Part shown: positions 42,347 through 54,700 of the stretch, piece after piece
Layout of the letters: every line of letters starts with the position of its first letter
Numbering within the stretch: position 1 is the first letter of the stretch
NCBI GenBank assembly: GCA_964035575.1
Contig: OZ037919.1
Span: forward strand, 992,001-1,056,000
Direction of reading: 5' to 3'
DNA: 64,000 bases
Source of the DNA: Rhynchopus sp. YZ270_cl-10
Lineage: Eukaryota; Euglenozoa; Diplonemea; Diplonemida; Diplonemidae
Position numbers and translations under genes: made by a program
The notes under the pieces: model-generated
Database searches by the model: none
Seen by the model: only the letters and a program-made list of their open reading frames with translations
Told to the model about the DNA's origin: nothing

Positions 42347-44892
42347 AATGAAAGGAGGTGTAAATTCTCTCCCCCTTTGATTTGTGACAATAGCACCACC
42401 ACTGGAGAAAATGTGTTTGTCTGAGTATACCAGGTGTCTTGCACAAAGTGTCCGGTGAGGTGTTGTTCACGTTCACCAATCTCGTTATTGTGTACAGAAT
42501 AATAGACAGATGAACGATGTTAAAAATTTGAGGATTCGACCCATAAAGATTGTCGATGAAGACAATAACGTAACTGTACCCCCCCATACCATAGGCATAC
42601 AAGAGAAGAAGGCTTGTCAGCCTTGACCCATATTCCCCCCCTATTTTTACCAAATTCATGATTGAGGGGGAAAAAATCATTTTCCTATTTTTTCCCCCCC
42701 CCCACCGAAGGGGGTGTTATTTTATTAGTTTTCTTTTGTGGTAAAAAAGCCTATATTCAGCGGTGTTTTTTTTTTTTTTTGTATAAGGTGACTCAGTAAA
42801 AGATTCATAAAAAAAAAAGTTTAGTGGAGTTCATCTTTGGGTGTAGACACTAAAAAACAACCAAGTTTTCAAAAAAAAAAAAAAAACTCATTCAAACAGT
42901 GGAGATTGCACAACTGTGGCGACACAACCGAGGCAACTACACTACTCCAACAATTTATTTTTTAAAAAATACTCATTACCTCACCCGTTCGAGCAATAGA
43001 AAGTGAAGGGTTATTTTTACCTTTCAATTTAAGCATTTCAGTTTTTGTTCACTGCCACGTCATGACAAGGGTCCACACATCGTATTTCACGCACACTCAC
43101 GCAAACACACAACCCATATGGAGACAAACACTGTCTTTTTATTTCATTTTTTTCGCGGAGTGTTTTTTTTTCAGTTTCCAGAAAAAAAATCGTTTTCTTT
43201 TTTTATGTATTTCACCTTCCCCACGTAACAGGGTTTCGATTTTCGTGCTTCGTCATAAAACCCCGGTAAACAATAATTCTCGGTACCGGATAACAAAGAG
43301 TACCTGGTAATCTGTCGAGAATTTTTCTACGGGAATACTAGGTACCCCCGGGATCGGATGGGGTTTCATGACAAAGAGGCTTTTTTTCTTGGGGGGAAGG
43401 GGTCCTTCTAGGTGTTTGTCGATACCAAAAAATTTTCAAAAAAAGAAAAGAAAAAGGGGAAAAAAAGGGGTGGAGATTGCACAACTGTAAGCAACACAAC
43501 CGAGGCAAAAACCAAAAAAAAAAATAACCAACTACACTACCGACAATTTTATCCAAAAAAAAAAAAGTGTAGGGGAAAGGGCGGGGAAAGATCAAATATC
43601 ATGTATATGACAGGCCATAGACTGAGTAGACGAGATTTTTTTTTTGTTACGCACACTACTTTGTGAGCGGAAAGTGTCAACGTCGTTCACTCACCCAACC
43701 GTGCTCCGCAACACCACCACCCAACAGGTGGTTTTTAGTGTGTGGAAGCGTCAACGCATCGAACAACTACAAGAAGGGGGAGGTGAGGGAACGACAAGTG
43801 ACACTTTTACCCCGACTATGTCTTTTTTCTCAAGATAGGGGGTTGACAAGTGACACTTTTTTGTCTCGACTTGCTCTCCTCTCTCATATGCCCAATAAGA
43901 AGAATAAATAAAACGAAAAGTGCGGTTTTGCAATAAAAGGTTGTCAAGTCTACCACTCCAGGGTTTTTAACAATTTCCACAAAACAAAAATATTAAAAAA
44001 TCAGAAAAAAAAAAAGTTTAACACGCCACTTCATTTCCCCTCACATTGTAATCCGCTTCCTCTCTCTCGAAGAAAAAAAAGAAATATATAGTGGAGTTCA
44101 TCCTCGGGGTGTCTGCACTAATACAAACCAAGTTTTCAAAAAGAAAAAAAGGAAAAAATATTCCCTGAAAAGAAAAGCAAATCTCTATTTCTCCCTTCCC
44201 CCCGTCACAAAAAACAAAAAACAAAACAAAACAAAAAACATGAGAACAATTCATAAAAAAAATTACCCAAATTCCCGTCACAAGTTTCCTCTCTCCCTCG
44301 TTCTTTCTCCTTCCCATATTTTATTGTACTGCTCTGCTTGCCCACAAAAAAAAATAAAACAAAAAAAAAAAATGCTGAGGACGATCTTCTTCTTTATCTT
44401 TGAAGTACAATGCCTTCAGGCGACGTTGTGAAACAGAATCTTAGGTAATAGGCAAATACAACAAACCGTTCGTCAAATTATTTTTGAGAACAAAAAACAA
44501 ATTGGATGTTTTATTTTGGAAAATAATTCTTTTTTTTTGAAGGGAAAGTGGAGTTTGCACAAGGTGTCAACTACACTATTCCAACAATTTTTCAAAAAAA
44601 AAAAAAAAAAGAAGAGAAAAAGCGTTCAGAGGGCGAATGCAAAAAGTGAATACTATCTGAATTGGGGTAGCTGCGCTAAACCAAAAGAGTATCACTAAAA
44701 ATAATAAAGTGTTTGGGAAAAAAGGTGGAAAAACCCAACACTTCAAAAACAAAGAGAAAGGTAAGCGTTAGCCGAGACCATGAAAGGAGAGGGGAAAAGA
44801 CCCCATTTGGGTGACATTGCTTTCTTTTTTTGTACAGAAAGCTGTGTCCTTCTTTGGTCTCTTTATGCAGGAACCCTTTTATTTCTCTCTGA
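42347..44892. other. 2.5-kb gene-free spacer dense in hairpin-family motifs
   Basis: F1 copies lie at 42823-42875, 42898-42958, 43469-43552 (with an A-rich insertion), 44090-44138 and 44547-44598. Also present are an F2 motif (about 42786-42812), F4-like segments (about 42484-42570, 44382-44444) and unit E copy 2 (43660-43810) with an extra GACAAGTGACACTTTT downstream (43844-43860). The rest is AT-rich. No credible gene. Confidence 0.6.
43660..43810 (+). repeat. Repeat unit E, copy 2
   Basis: Direct copy of 30587-30727. Here the termini AAAGTGTCA and TGACACTTT form a clear inverted pair. The inner CGCAACACCACCACCCAACA is identical in both copies. Confidence 0.7.
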
Positions 44893-47140
44893 AATTAGTT
44901 GAGAAAAGTTCGATTTCGGCCTCGAAAATTACCGTGACACCGATTTGTCACGGAATTTTGTCACGGAATTTTTTTGAAAGATTCGATTTCGTGACAAAAA
45001 AAAATCGATTTCGTGACAAACCAATTTTTTCATTGACACACAAAATTCGATTTCGTGACAAACCGATTTTTTCATTGACAAAAAAAAATTCGATTTCGTG
45101 ACAAATCCAAAAATTCAGTGACAAAAAAATGTCAATGAAAAAATGGATTTTGTCAAGGAAACCGAACTTTTTGTCACGGAAAAAGTCGTGACAGAAATGG
45201 ATTTTGTCAAGGAAACCAAACTTTTTGTCACGGAAAAAGTCGTGACAGGGCACTGGGTACTGGGTACACTGGATACAAGGATAAAAGTCGTGAAAGAGCA
45301 ACCACAGCTCCACATGACAAACACAAAAGTGTCCAGTCACGTGGGGCATTCATGCACTGAGGAGATAATGATCCAACAATTTACAAGAAAGATTACTTAA
45401 CCTACTGCTGGAAATTGCCAGGTCGTAGTAACACACAAAGTGTGCCTCCGTTCGGGAAGACCGGATATTCTAGAGACCAAAAAGGCCTCAAGAATATCTT
45501 CCGGTAGTCAAGGTATAACCGAATGAACGGCCCAAGACCCCCGTGGAGAAGTTAAATGTGTAATGCTATCAGGTAGAAACTGCGAACACTGTCTTACCCT
45601 CCTCAATGCATGGTGGAAGATGTCTTTGACAACAAATATCCTGTACCCAGGTACCAGGTTCCCAGACCCACGTAGTACCACGTCGCAGTACTACGCAAAA
45701 TTTACCACCAGACCCTGTCTTCGTGCACCTTAAGTACAACGCCGCAGACAGGCCAAACATGCGTTGGACTCAGAGGAATGCCTGCTGTGCAGTGTATCAA
45801 ACATGAGAACCAACTCCCAGCAACAAGGGGCGCCTTTTGGCGGGCGTTGTTGAGGGTGTTTGGGGTGCAAAGTTTTCCACAATTTTGATGCGCGGGTACA
45901 GAAGTGTTATCTTGTTCTTTCATCTCTAGGAATGTAAATGTCAATCGCGTTTAACTACCACTAGGGCTTGTTCAGTGAACCCACGAGGGGTCGAAGGGGG
46001 TTGGTTATCCCATATCTATCAAAGGTTGTGTCGACCAGGCGAATCCACTATGTTACGCTGTATGATGATAAATCCGAAGAAATAACAGTGCATAGCAACT
46101 GCAGGAAGTTTGTTAAAAAGAGTGCCTCACGCTACACAAACCACCACCCGCGATTGACTTAGATGTTATAACAAAGAGAATTCAGAACAAAACAACACCC
46201 TGCCCCATACACACTAAATTGTCATGCTTCAAGAGCATGCCTGGGCCAAAATTACTATGACGAAAAGGCAACAAGACCACCCACAAGGAGTGTGAATTGT
46301 GCACTGGTTTTCTGGGGGAACAAACAATATTTTCTTGTGTCTAGTCCTCCGGAAGCAGAGGACAGACTTTCCGGAAGGTTTCCAAAGTCGAATTTCTTGC
46401 ACTAGCTATGCTCCCTGGTTAATGGCTATAGCAGTGACTGACAAAGTGTTCCCACCCCCCTTTCCACCACCATAATAACCGAACTCTGCTTATCAAACCA
46501 CAATCTGAATCTGCTTCCGTCGCATGCGCTGGTGGATTCGATCTGTTTTGGTGTGTGTAATGGAATGTATGGGTGAGGGTTGGGGTATTAGGTATAGAAA
46601 CGTGCGCACCCATTAATTTTTTACCGAATGAAAATGAAATCTGCAATGAGTGTCTGCTGCATATCATTTAGTGGGGCTGGCCTCTGGCCAGAGGCGTGCA
46701 AGCCTGACCGTGTTCGCGATATACTAAGTCTTGCATAATCATAAAGTTATCATACCTTGTGTCTTCAGTCTCTGCCCTTCGGTTTCTAGACAGCTCAAGA
46801 ATGGCCTCTTTTGTGTTTGTCAAGTGGCTGTCTGGTCACTTTTCAGTGACTGGCGGGTTGGCTGTCACGACTTTTTCCTTGACAAATTCCATTTTTTTCA
46901 ATGACATTTTTTTGTCAATGAAAAAATGGATTTGTCACGAAATCGAATTTTTTTTTGTCAATGAAAAAAGTCATTTGTCACTAAATTGAATTTTGTGTGT
47001 CAATGAAAAAATCGGCTTGTCACGAAATCGATTTTTTTTTGTCACGAAATCGAATCTTTCAAAAAAATTCCGTGACAAAGTACCGTGACAAATCGGTGTC
47101 ACGGGTATTTTCGAGGCCGAAATCGAACTTTTCTCAAATT
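44893..47140 (-). mobile_element. 2.25-kb composite element with long inverted ends, B-A unit inside
   Basis: Outer ends AATTAGTTGAGAAAAGTTCG and its near-complement lead into arms (about 44905-45285 and 46872-47130) made of irregular CGATTTCGTGACAAA, GTCAATGAAAAAA and GTCACGGAA repeats. Between them, in reverse orientation, lie unit A4 (45351-45612), unit B3 (45694-46442) and ~400 nt of unique sequence. A GCACTGGGTACTGGGTACACTGG segment of the heptamer satellite joins arm and unit A. No transposase is present, so it would depend on another element to move. Confidence 0.75.
45351..46442 (-). repeat. Inverted copy of the B-A unit (B3 + A4)
   Basis: Reverse complement of 17597-18663. Unit B3 is 45694-46442 and unit A4 is 45351-45612; the order B then A is kept. 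The paired segments (GTCCTC/GAGGAC, GATATTCT/AGAATATC) are intact, with loop changes. It differs from copy 2/3 by scattered substitutions and small indels. Confidence 0.85.
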
Positions 47141-47792
47141 AGTTTTAAAATAAACCAAACCATGAAGAGAAGACTCAATCTACCCCTTCTCGATTTTTTG
47201 CGTGCAAAAAAAAAAAGGAAAAAAAAAGGAAAAGAAAGAAAAATGGAAGCTACGTCGGACCCATTCTATGGGGTATACTGTCAGGGCTTTTGTATTTCGA
47301 GTCAATTTTTTTTATTTTGTGCGATGAAAAAATAATTTTTTTTGAACAATGAGAGCCAGAGAGAGAAAGAGTAGGATAACTTCCACCAACAAAAGTTCTG
47401 AACGAAAAAAAAGACAAAAATAGCTCCCCACCACCTCCCCGATTTTTTTTTGCTGTACTTTCACTCAATTCCTTCAAAATTTACATAAAAAAAAACCCAC
47501 TCCAACTGTTATACGCTACCCTGATCGAGACACAAGCGTGGCAGCCAGAGTGTTGCACAGGAAGCGAAAACATTTGCTTCCTGTCATGTCAATACTTCCC
47601 AAATTCTGACATATGCCTTCCGTTTTTCCTCAATATCTCTTACACAATGGGTGTGGCTGACGACCCCAAAATAGCAGAAAGTAGCAGAAAATAGCACAAA
47701 AAATAGCACCCCCTTTCAGCCGCACCAACAGTACTTCCCAAATTCTGACATATGCCCTTTCCCCCCCACTTTTCTTCTGTCTCCTCAATGTC
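47141..47792. other. Spacer with a ~140-bp tandem duplication
   Basis: TACTTCCCAAATTCTGACAT is present at 47591 and again at 47731. Between the copies lies a short run of AGCAGAAAATAGCAC-type repeats. A GTATTTCGAGTCAA motif stands at about 47292. No gene. Confidence 0.6.
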
Positions 47793-48612
47793 CACCTCAC
47801 ACCTCACACCTCACACCTCACACCTCACACCTCACACCTCACACCTCACACCTCACACCTCACACCTCACATACTGTAAACTTGTTTAAGTAGCTTTGCT
47901 ACGCCAGGGGGGTCTCTAGGATAAAATATGTCGCGAATAAGAAAGTCTTTTCCCCCTCCCCCTTTTTCGCTATGGATATATTTTTTTTTGCGCGTACCAT
48001 TTCTCTATTGCTACGTGCCCTTTTGTTGTTATTGCTTACCACTTGCTTCGGCAAGGTTGGTTGAGGACGTTACGGGGAAATCTCACCACCACCTTCATCA
48101 GTATTTTGTGTTGTGTTTCCCCAGTCTCGCCCTCATGACCACATACCTCGCTGCCGTTTTTTCGGCGCTATTAACCAAAAAAGACCTTTCCCCCCATATT
48201 TTATCCTAAAGAGACCCCCACCTCACACCTCACACCTCACACCTCACACCTCACATACTGTAAACTTGTTTAAGTAGCTTTGCTACGCCAGGGGGGTCTC
48301 TAGGATAAAATATGTCGCGAATAAGAAAGTCTTTTCCCCCTCCCCCTTTTTCGCTATGGATATATTTTTTTTGCGCGTACCATTTCTCTATTGCTACGTG
48401 CCCTTTTGTTGTTATTGCTTACCACTTGCTTCGGCAGTGTTTCCCCAGTCTCGCCCTCATGACCACATACCTCGCTGCCGTTTTTTCGGCGCTATTAACC
48501 AAAAAAGACCTTTCCCCCCATATTTTATCCTAAAGAGACCCCCACCTCACACCTCACACCTCACACCTCACACCTCACACCTCACACCTCACACCTCACA
48601 CCTCACACCTCA
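47793..48612. repeat. (CACACCTCAC)n minisatellite with two copies of a small TIR element
   Basis: Decamer arrays at 47793-47872, 48220-48255 and 48544-48612 alternate with two near-identical segments. Each segment is bounded by GGGGTCTCTAGGATAAAATA and its near-complement TATTTTATCCTAAAGAGACC (47907-48219 and 48291-48543). The second copy lacks ~60 nt after 'CTTCGGCA'. ATACTGTAAACTTGTTTAAG precedes each copy, so array, leader and element were duplicated together. ORFs of 93 and 73 codons reflect the duplication. Confidence 0.85.
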
Positions 48613-48733
48613 TACAGACATACCACCCCCTCTTCTTTTACCCTTTTTTTTTTGAAACGTGTAGGGGGTGTGTGGTTTTTAAACAAAAAAAAAAGCATCT
48701 TTCGCCTCCCACAGGGAGGGTTTGCCTCTCGCA
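48613..48733 (+). promoter_or_regulatory. 5' flank of the giant gene; possible splice acceptor
   Basis: A pyrimidine tract (about 48627-48653) and then CTTTCGCCTCCCACAG (AG at 48713-48714) stand 20 nt before the start codon. As for the other genes here, an acceptor role is inferred. Nothing else distinctive is seen. Confidence 0.35.
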
Positions 48734-51700
48734 ATGCGAACCGTAGTGTGTACGGTCGCTGTGGCGCTACTAGCGGTCCATGCTGAGGGTGCCACGTACA
48801 CGGAGACGTGCTCGACGCTCGCTGCGCAGTACCACTTTAAGATCAAGGAGAGCATCACCTCTGTTAACCTAGCGTTGGCGGAGGCGAAGACGAGGATGAC
48901 GCAGGAAATGAACCTTGTGTCCGACGCAGTCGACCTCAGCTTTGTCGAGCCTACTCTCAACGACATCATGAATTACACTGGAGAATTTTCCAACCAGCTT
49001 GGCGGCGGGGTAGACGTCGCCATGTCAACCATCACTGCAGCCTTGCCCTATGGCCTCTCACTGATGTGCCAGGTCGACACAACAAGCTTTGATATGTATC
49101 TCACACTCTCCGTCAACGCGACTGGGGCTGTGGCAGAAACGTTTTCGCTTGCAGGGTTGCCGGCAGCGGACCTGGCTGGGTTGGGTATTGCGTTTACAAA
49201 CCCTTCTGCTTCGTTGTCAGGATCGGTGTTGTTGGCAGGAACCATCGCGATTCATGTGCGTACAAGCGATGCGGTGATTACTGTATCTGATCTGTCCGCG
49301 ACAGTCACCGGAACAGCAAATGTTGACACAAAGGTGACCTGGAAGGACATCAACGCAGAGGTGGATATCGCAGGTGAGGTTGTGGTGTCGGATGTGACGA
49401 TTCCGATTGTGTTTCCGACGTCGACGGATTTGGACGACTTTGAGGCGAAGATCGCAGAGGTGCGTCTCGGCACGCTGGCAGGGAAGATGGCGGGGACATT
49501 GACGGTGACGCTCCCGGAGACCCCGGTGGGGCAGCTTCCTTCCCCAGTGTTGATGTTTGTTGATGAGGATATGTTCGACGCTGTGCTCCCGGTCGTGACG
49601 GTGGACGCAGATATTTCGGATTTGGAGTCAACCTTCGTTGAGGTGTTGCGGCAGCTGGGTGAGTTTGACATCGATCTGAGCAGTCTTGGGCTGTCTGGTC
49701 TGGAGCTGCCTGGTGTGGATGTGACGGAGCTGATCCGTGGTGTGCCGGATATGTTGAAGCTTGCGCCTGTTGCAGAGCAGTACTTCCTTCTCTTTGTGGG
49801 GGACGCGTCGTTTCCGACCTTCGAAGGACTTGCTGCGTTTATCAAGGACAACATGCCGGTGCCGCAGCTTACTACCTCGGTCGATCTGGATGGGATTAAC
49901 GTCACAGCAGGATGGTTCCCGGAGCTTGGTGAAATGGGTGTCAATCTGCGGCTTGAGCTTGGTTCGACGCTTGCCTCGCAAGACTTCGGTGGTACCGTGA
50001 CGTCCGTTCTTGGTGCAATGGATGAGCTCAAATCTGTGTTCGAATTGATTGGCGCATCCGCACCAGACTCTGCCATGGCGGTGCCTGACTTCTCTGCGAG
50101 CATCTCCTTCAGCGGGTCTGTCGTTCTTGATGTGACAGTTGGGCTCAAAACGGATTTTATCAACACCGGAACGCTCACCAGCGCGGGGCTTGCGGGGAAC
50201 GCGTTTCTTCGGGTAAACGACATTTCTGCGGAGGTGCTGCTGACGTTGGATCCCATCAACTTTGAGATCGACCTTTTGTTGAGTCAGTTCGTTGTGCGGG
50301 ACGGCGCGTTTGAGGTGGCGCTGGGTATCCGTGCGGACTTCAACGCTGTCGTCGACGAAGATGCGCTTGGCGCTGCCGTCACTGCGTCGACTGTTGCTGC
50401 GGTCACGGAGATCACCGTTCTCGAGCTGCTCTCTGGAGGGACGTCTGCGGTGCTGGACTTCGTGAAGCAGCTGAGCCTCGAGGTGTACGCGACCCTCGAC
50501 GTCATGATCCCAGTCGAGCTCACTGCAGGCTACTCAGGCACGGACCTCAGCATCTCGCCCATCATCGAGCTGCACGACGACACCCTTCTCAGCGGCGGCC
50601 TCCCGTCGTTCAGCCTGGACATCGACCTCTCCTTCCTGGTCCCCTCGCTTCCTGGGAGTGTTGGCGGCAGTGTGAACCACCTTGAACCGGTAATCGGATC
50701 GTTGACGGACATGCTTGACGGCATTGCGGGACTGTCTCTCGACACAGTGTCGATCCCGAATATGCAAAAGATCCCCGACCTGCTGTCTGCCCTCGCAGGA
50801 AAGGTCAACTTCACTCAGGTTCTTGCAGAGTACTCAGACCTCATCGCAAAGTTCCGCGAGCTCGCAAACGGGTTGGGATTAGACATGACACTCGACACAG
50901 TAGGTGCCATCGCACTTGCCAAAACCGATGCATTCAATTTGGACATCCTCGGACGCCTCCAGGCACGCTTCCCCACAGTGTTCCCGACAGCGAACTACAG
51001 CGCATTAGTCAACAGCGCGACTGGGATCAGCTTTTTGGCGGAAAACCATTTGACATACTTTCAGGTAGAATTTGGCCTGGCGTCCACGATTGCCTCATCA
51101 AATGCATCGTTCAGCTACGACGAGATGATCTGGTTTCTTTCCGTTAACGCAGACTTTTCTCTTACAAAGGAAAATGCATGGGCGCTGGTCAATCTTCTTG
51201 GCCTGACAGGGTACACCGCGCACAGCAGCACTGGGTTCCCGGTGGACAGTTCGGACGTTCTGTTCAACCCGGCGAACTTCCTTTCTTCACTGAAAACTGC
51301 GTTGGGGTTGGATAGCTTGACAACATTCAATTTGGCGACATTAGGAAACTACGTCGCAAACAGTGTACCAACGCTCGGTGTCAACGTGGACTTCAACATT
51401 GCGATGTTCGACCTTCTTGTCCAGAAGTACCCAGACTTTGCAACGAAGTACGCGAACGTCACCGTAGGCGACCTCCTCCCAATGAGCCTTACTACAGGAA
51501 AGCAGTTTGACTGGCGTAACTACCTCACAGAGGTCGGCGACGTGCTCGGCCTCGGCACCACCAACATCAACGTTGCGTCCATTGCAAACCTCTTTGGGAA
51601 ACGCCCGACCCTTATGGGATTGGTCCGTTTCATTAAGTCGCGTTTGTTGAACGGAATGTCAACAGGCTTGACGATCTCGGGAACTGGTACAACGTTTTCC

Positions 51701-54700
51701 GCAGATCTGATCACAACCGACGGAAAGTGGGAGTTCACCGCACAGCTTGGTCTCGACTTTAACACGGGAGCGTTGAAGCCTACTCAGATCATTGATGCAC
51801 TGCAGGACACCCTATCAGGCCTTCTCGATGCCATTGGTGCCGACAGTCTGATCTCTTCGTTGGGCGATATTGGAAGTGATTTGGTGTCCCGCTTAGATGG
51901 TTTGGATGACTTTTTAACCTTCAGCGCCGCTGCGCAGGTCGGTGTTGAGGCTGGAATCGACATTAAACCACTTCTTAGCGGAGGATCACCACAGATGTAC
52001 CTCCGCATCACACAGTTTAACATGAGTGTGTCTGCGGCGATTGCAAACTTCGCGCCGACGATGGACTTTGGAGGCTCCTTTGTGTTCAAATCGGTGATTA
52101 ACGGAGATCTTGTGTTCTCAGCGGTGGCTGCGGATACAAACTCAAGCAACCCCATAGTGCTTCTGGACCAGGCTGCAGGGGTCTCATTCACGATCGCCCC
52201 TCTCTCCTCTGCCATCACCTTCGGCGGGAGCATTGTGGCTGAAGTTGAATTGGATGAAGGTGGCCTGCCGTCGTCCCTCTTCCTTGGTGTGGAGGACCTA
52301 GCACTGCTCGATTCTACGCCACCAAAATTCACAGTTGACGCAGAAATCCCGCAGGCCCTGATGAAGGTGGTGCGTGACGGTCTTGTTGCCATGGGAGATG
52401 TAGGACGTGAAGTAAACGGATTTGAAGCGCTCACCACAACACTTCCCCTCATGAACCGCTCCCTGCATGATGTGCTGAAGACCGGAGAGACAGGGCCGGA
52501 TTGGGGAGATTTTTTGATTTGGGATACCGTGCTGGATCAGCTCTTCGAGGATCCGTTGTACGCAGGGTGTCTCGATGGGAGCACAGACTGCCCGCGGGCG
52601 AGGGAGACGGTCACGCTGTTCACAGAGGCGATGGCGAATCTGACGCAGGGGTCGTTCACCTCAGACAGCGGGGTGCCGGCATCGTTTGTGAACGGAGGGA
52701 TGATTGGGGACTCCTTCGAGCTTGCCTTTGGGCTGAACGGAAACCTTGAGGTGTTGGTGACACCGCCGCTTGCAGAGCTCATTGATGACGACGACTTTGA
52801 CTTCACCGGAACCGGGTTGCTGACGGTGGGGATCAACTTCGGGTTCGGGTTTGAAATTAAAGTGAACACCGCAGGCGGGATTGCGAGCGTCACAACGGAC
52901 GACATTGTTCTGAAACTCGACAACTTCACGATGGGGCTTACTATTGCTGCCGACGTTACTGCGACAGCGTCTATTGGAGTCCTCTCTGCCTCTGTCGACG
53001 GCGGCACTGGTGTACTTGCTGCAGAGTTTGGGGGATCGCTCAACGGGGGTGCAGCGTTGGCGCTTGCAGACGTTACTGGAAGCAACTTCGCTTTTACAAA
53101 GACTGCAACACTTGACGCCTGCCTCCCATTCTCTGCCTCAGTAGGTACCCAGGACCTCGGAGAGCTTGCTGGCGGCGACGCAGACAACAAACCACAAATC
53201 TGTGTCAATGACGACAACCTTTTCGACAGCACCGCCCCGGTAGTTTCAACACACTACATGAACCGCTTCTTCGACTTCCGTGGGATGTCCCCCATTCAGA
53301 TCATGGGCATCGTCCGTGGCCTCATCAACGTTGTGCAAGAATACCGCGAATCCGCTGTGTTCGACCTCGAGCTTCCCTTCACGGACGTCGACGTCGGGGA
53401 CATGCTTGACTTTACGGACACATTAACCGCAGCGCTTTCCAACAAAATGGTTAAGGTGCAGGACGCAGCAGACCGCACTACCTTGATTCTTTGCCTCACC
53501 GGAGCAACCTTGACAGAAGGGTGGAATGTTGATGGCACCAACGCAAGCATTCACTTTGATGGCAACGCTTCTTCGAAGGTTATGTCGTTGGTGCTCAATG
53601 AAGAGCTCGAAGTTGAAGTGCCTGTTAACGATACTCTATTGTCTGCGACGACAACGATTGACGAGATTGTTGTGCTCCTTAACTCTGAGCTGTACCGTGC
53701 GGGGTTGGGTCTGTCTGTGGCGGCAAGTGTTCCGGAGGGTGGAGGTGATTCGCTTCAGCTATGCACCAATGAGTCTATCAAAGCAACCGATCTTCGCGTC
53801 AAAATCGCGCAAAAACAGACCGGCAACACAGCATACAATGAATCTGCTGACGAAGTCTCTGCCACAACGTACCTTGGGTTTGCAAACGGCGACATCAAAG
53901 AGGCCCCCAGGGTCGCTTCTTTCTCTTCAATCCCCGAGCTTGTTATCGTTCTTGCAGAGGCGATAGGCATTCCAAGCGATACCCTGTCATACACCTATAA
54001 GCCTTCTTTGGGAGACCCAGATCAGTACGAGCTTTTGTTTGCATTGGATCTGACCATTGCACTTCCAACCCCGATGACGTCGTTGCTGCTTGGTGCGGAG
54101 GTGGAGCCGTTGTTCTCTGTGAACGCCTCGGCGGAGATTGAGTTGAGTACCGACGTAAACATTAAGTTTGAGATTGGTGCGCGGATGGGTGCGACCCCAG
54201 GAAATCTTTCGGTCTCCGCGAACATTCCGGCCGACCAGGAGTACGCGAACTTCACGCTGGCATCAGAGCAGAACTTCACCGTCATCCTTGATAAGGTAAG
54301 CCACGTTGTCGTCCTCCGCGCGAACGAAGAGTTTTACACTGAGCTCGAGACACAAATCGCTGCACTGAGCGCCACTCTTGATTCCGGCAAAACCATTTTA
54401 ACCCGGAACTACCAGGACACCACCTTCCTTATCATCACCATGGGGATTCGCCGTCTTGAGGTCGTAACTACAGCGGCTTTTGAAGCGCTTACTGGGCTTG
54501 CAAGCGATAAATCGAAGGCAGTTATCTTTACACCATGTGTGCGGAACCTTCACTTCGATGCGGATATGGTTTTGACTGTGTCGGAGATCAATTTGGCAGC
54601 GACGTTGGCGGTGTTAGAGGCTGAGGCGTATGCGGGGTCGGGGTATATTTCAATTCAAGCTGCAGCGGACTTCGGAGGGATCGACACAACAACGCTTCTC

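Noticed and set aside
47928-48533. Two related small proteins (93 and 73 codons, same start)
   Set aside because: They are the two copies of a duplicated TIR element; the frames differ through poly-T length and have no domain.
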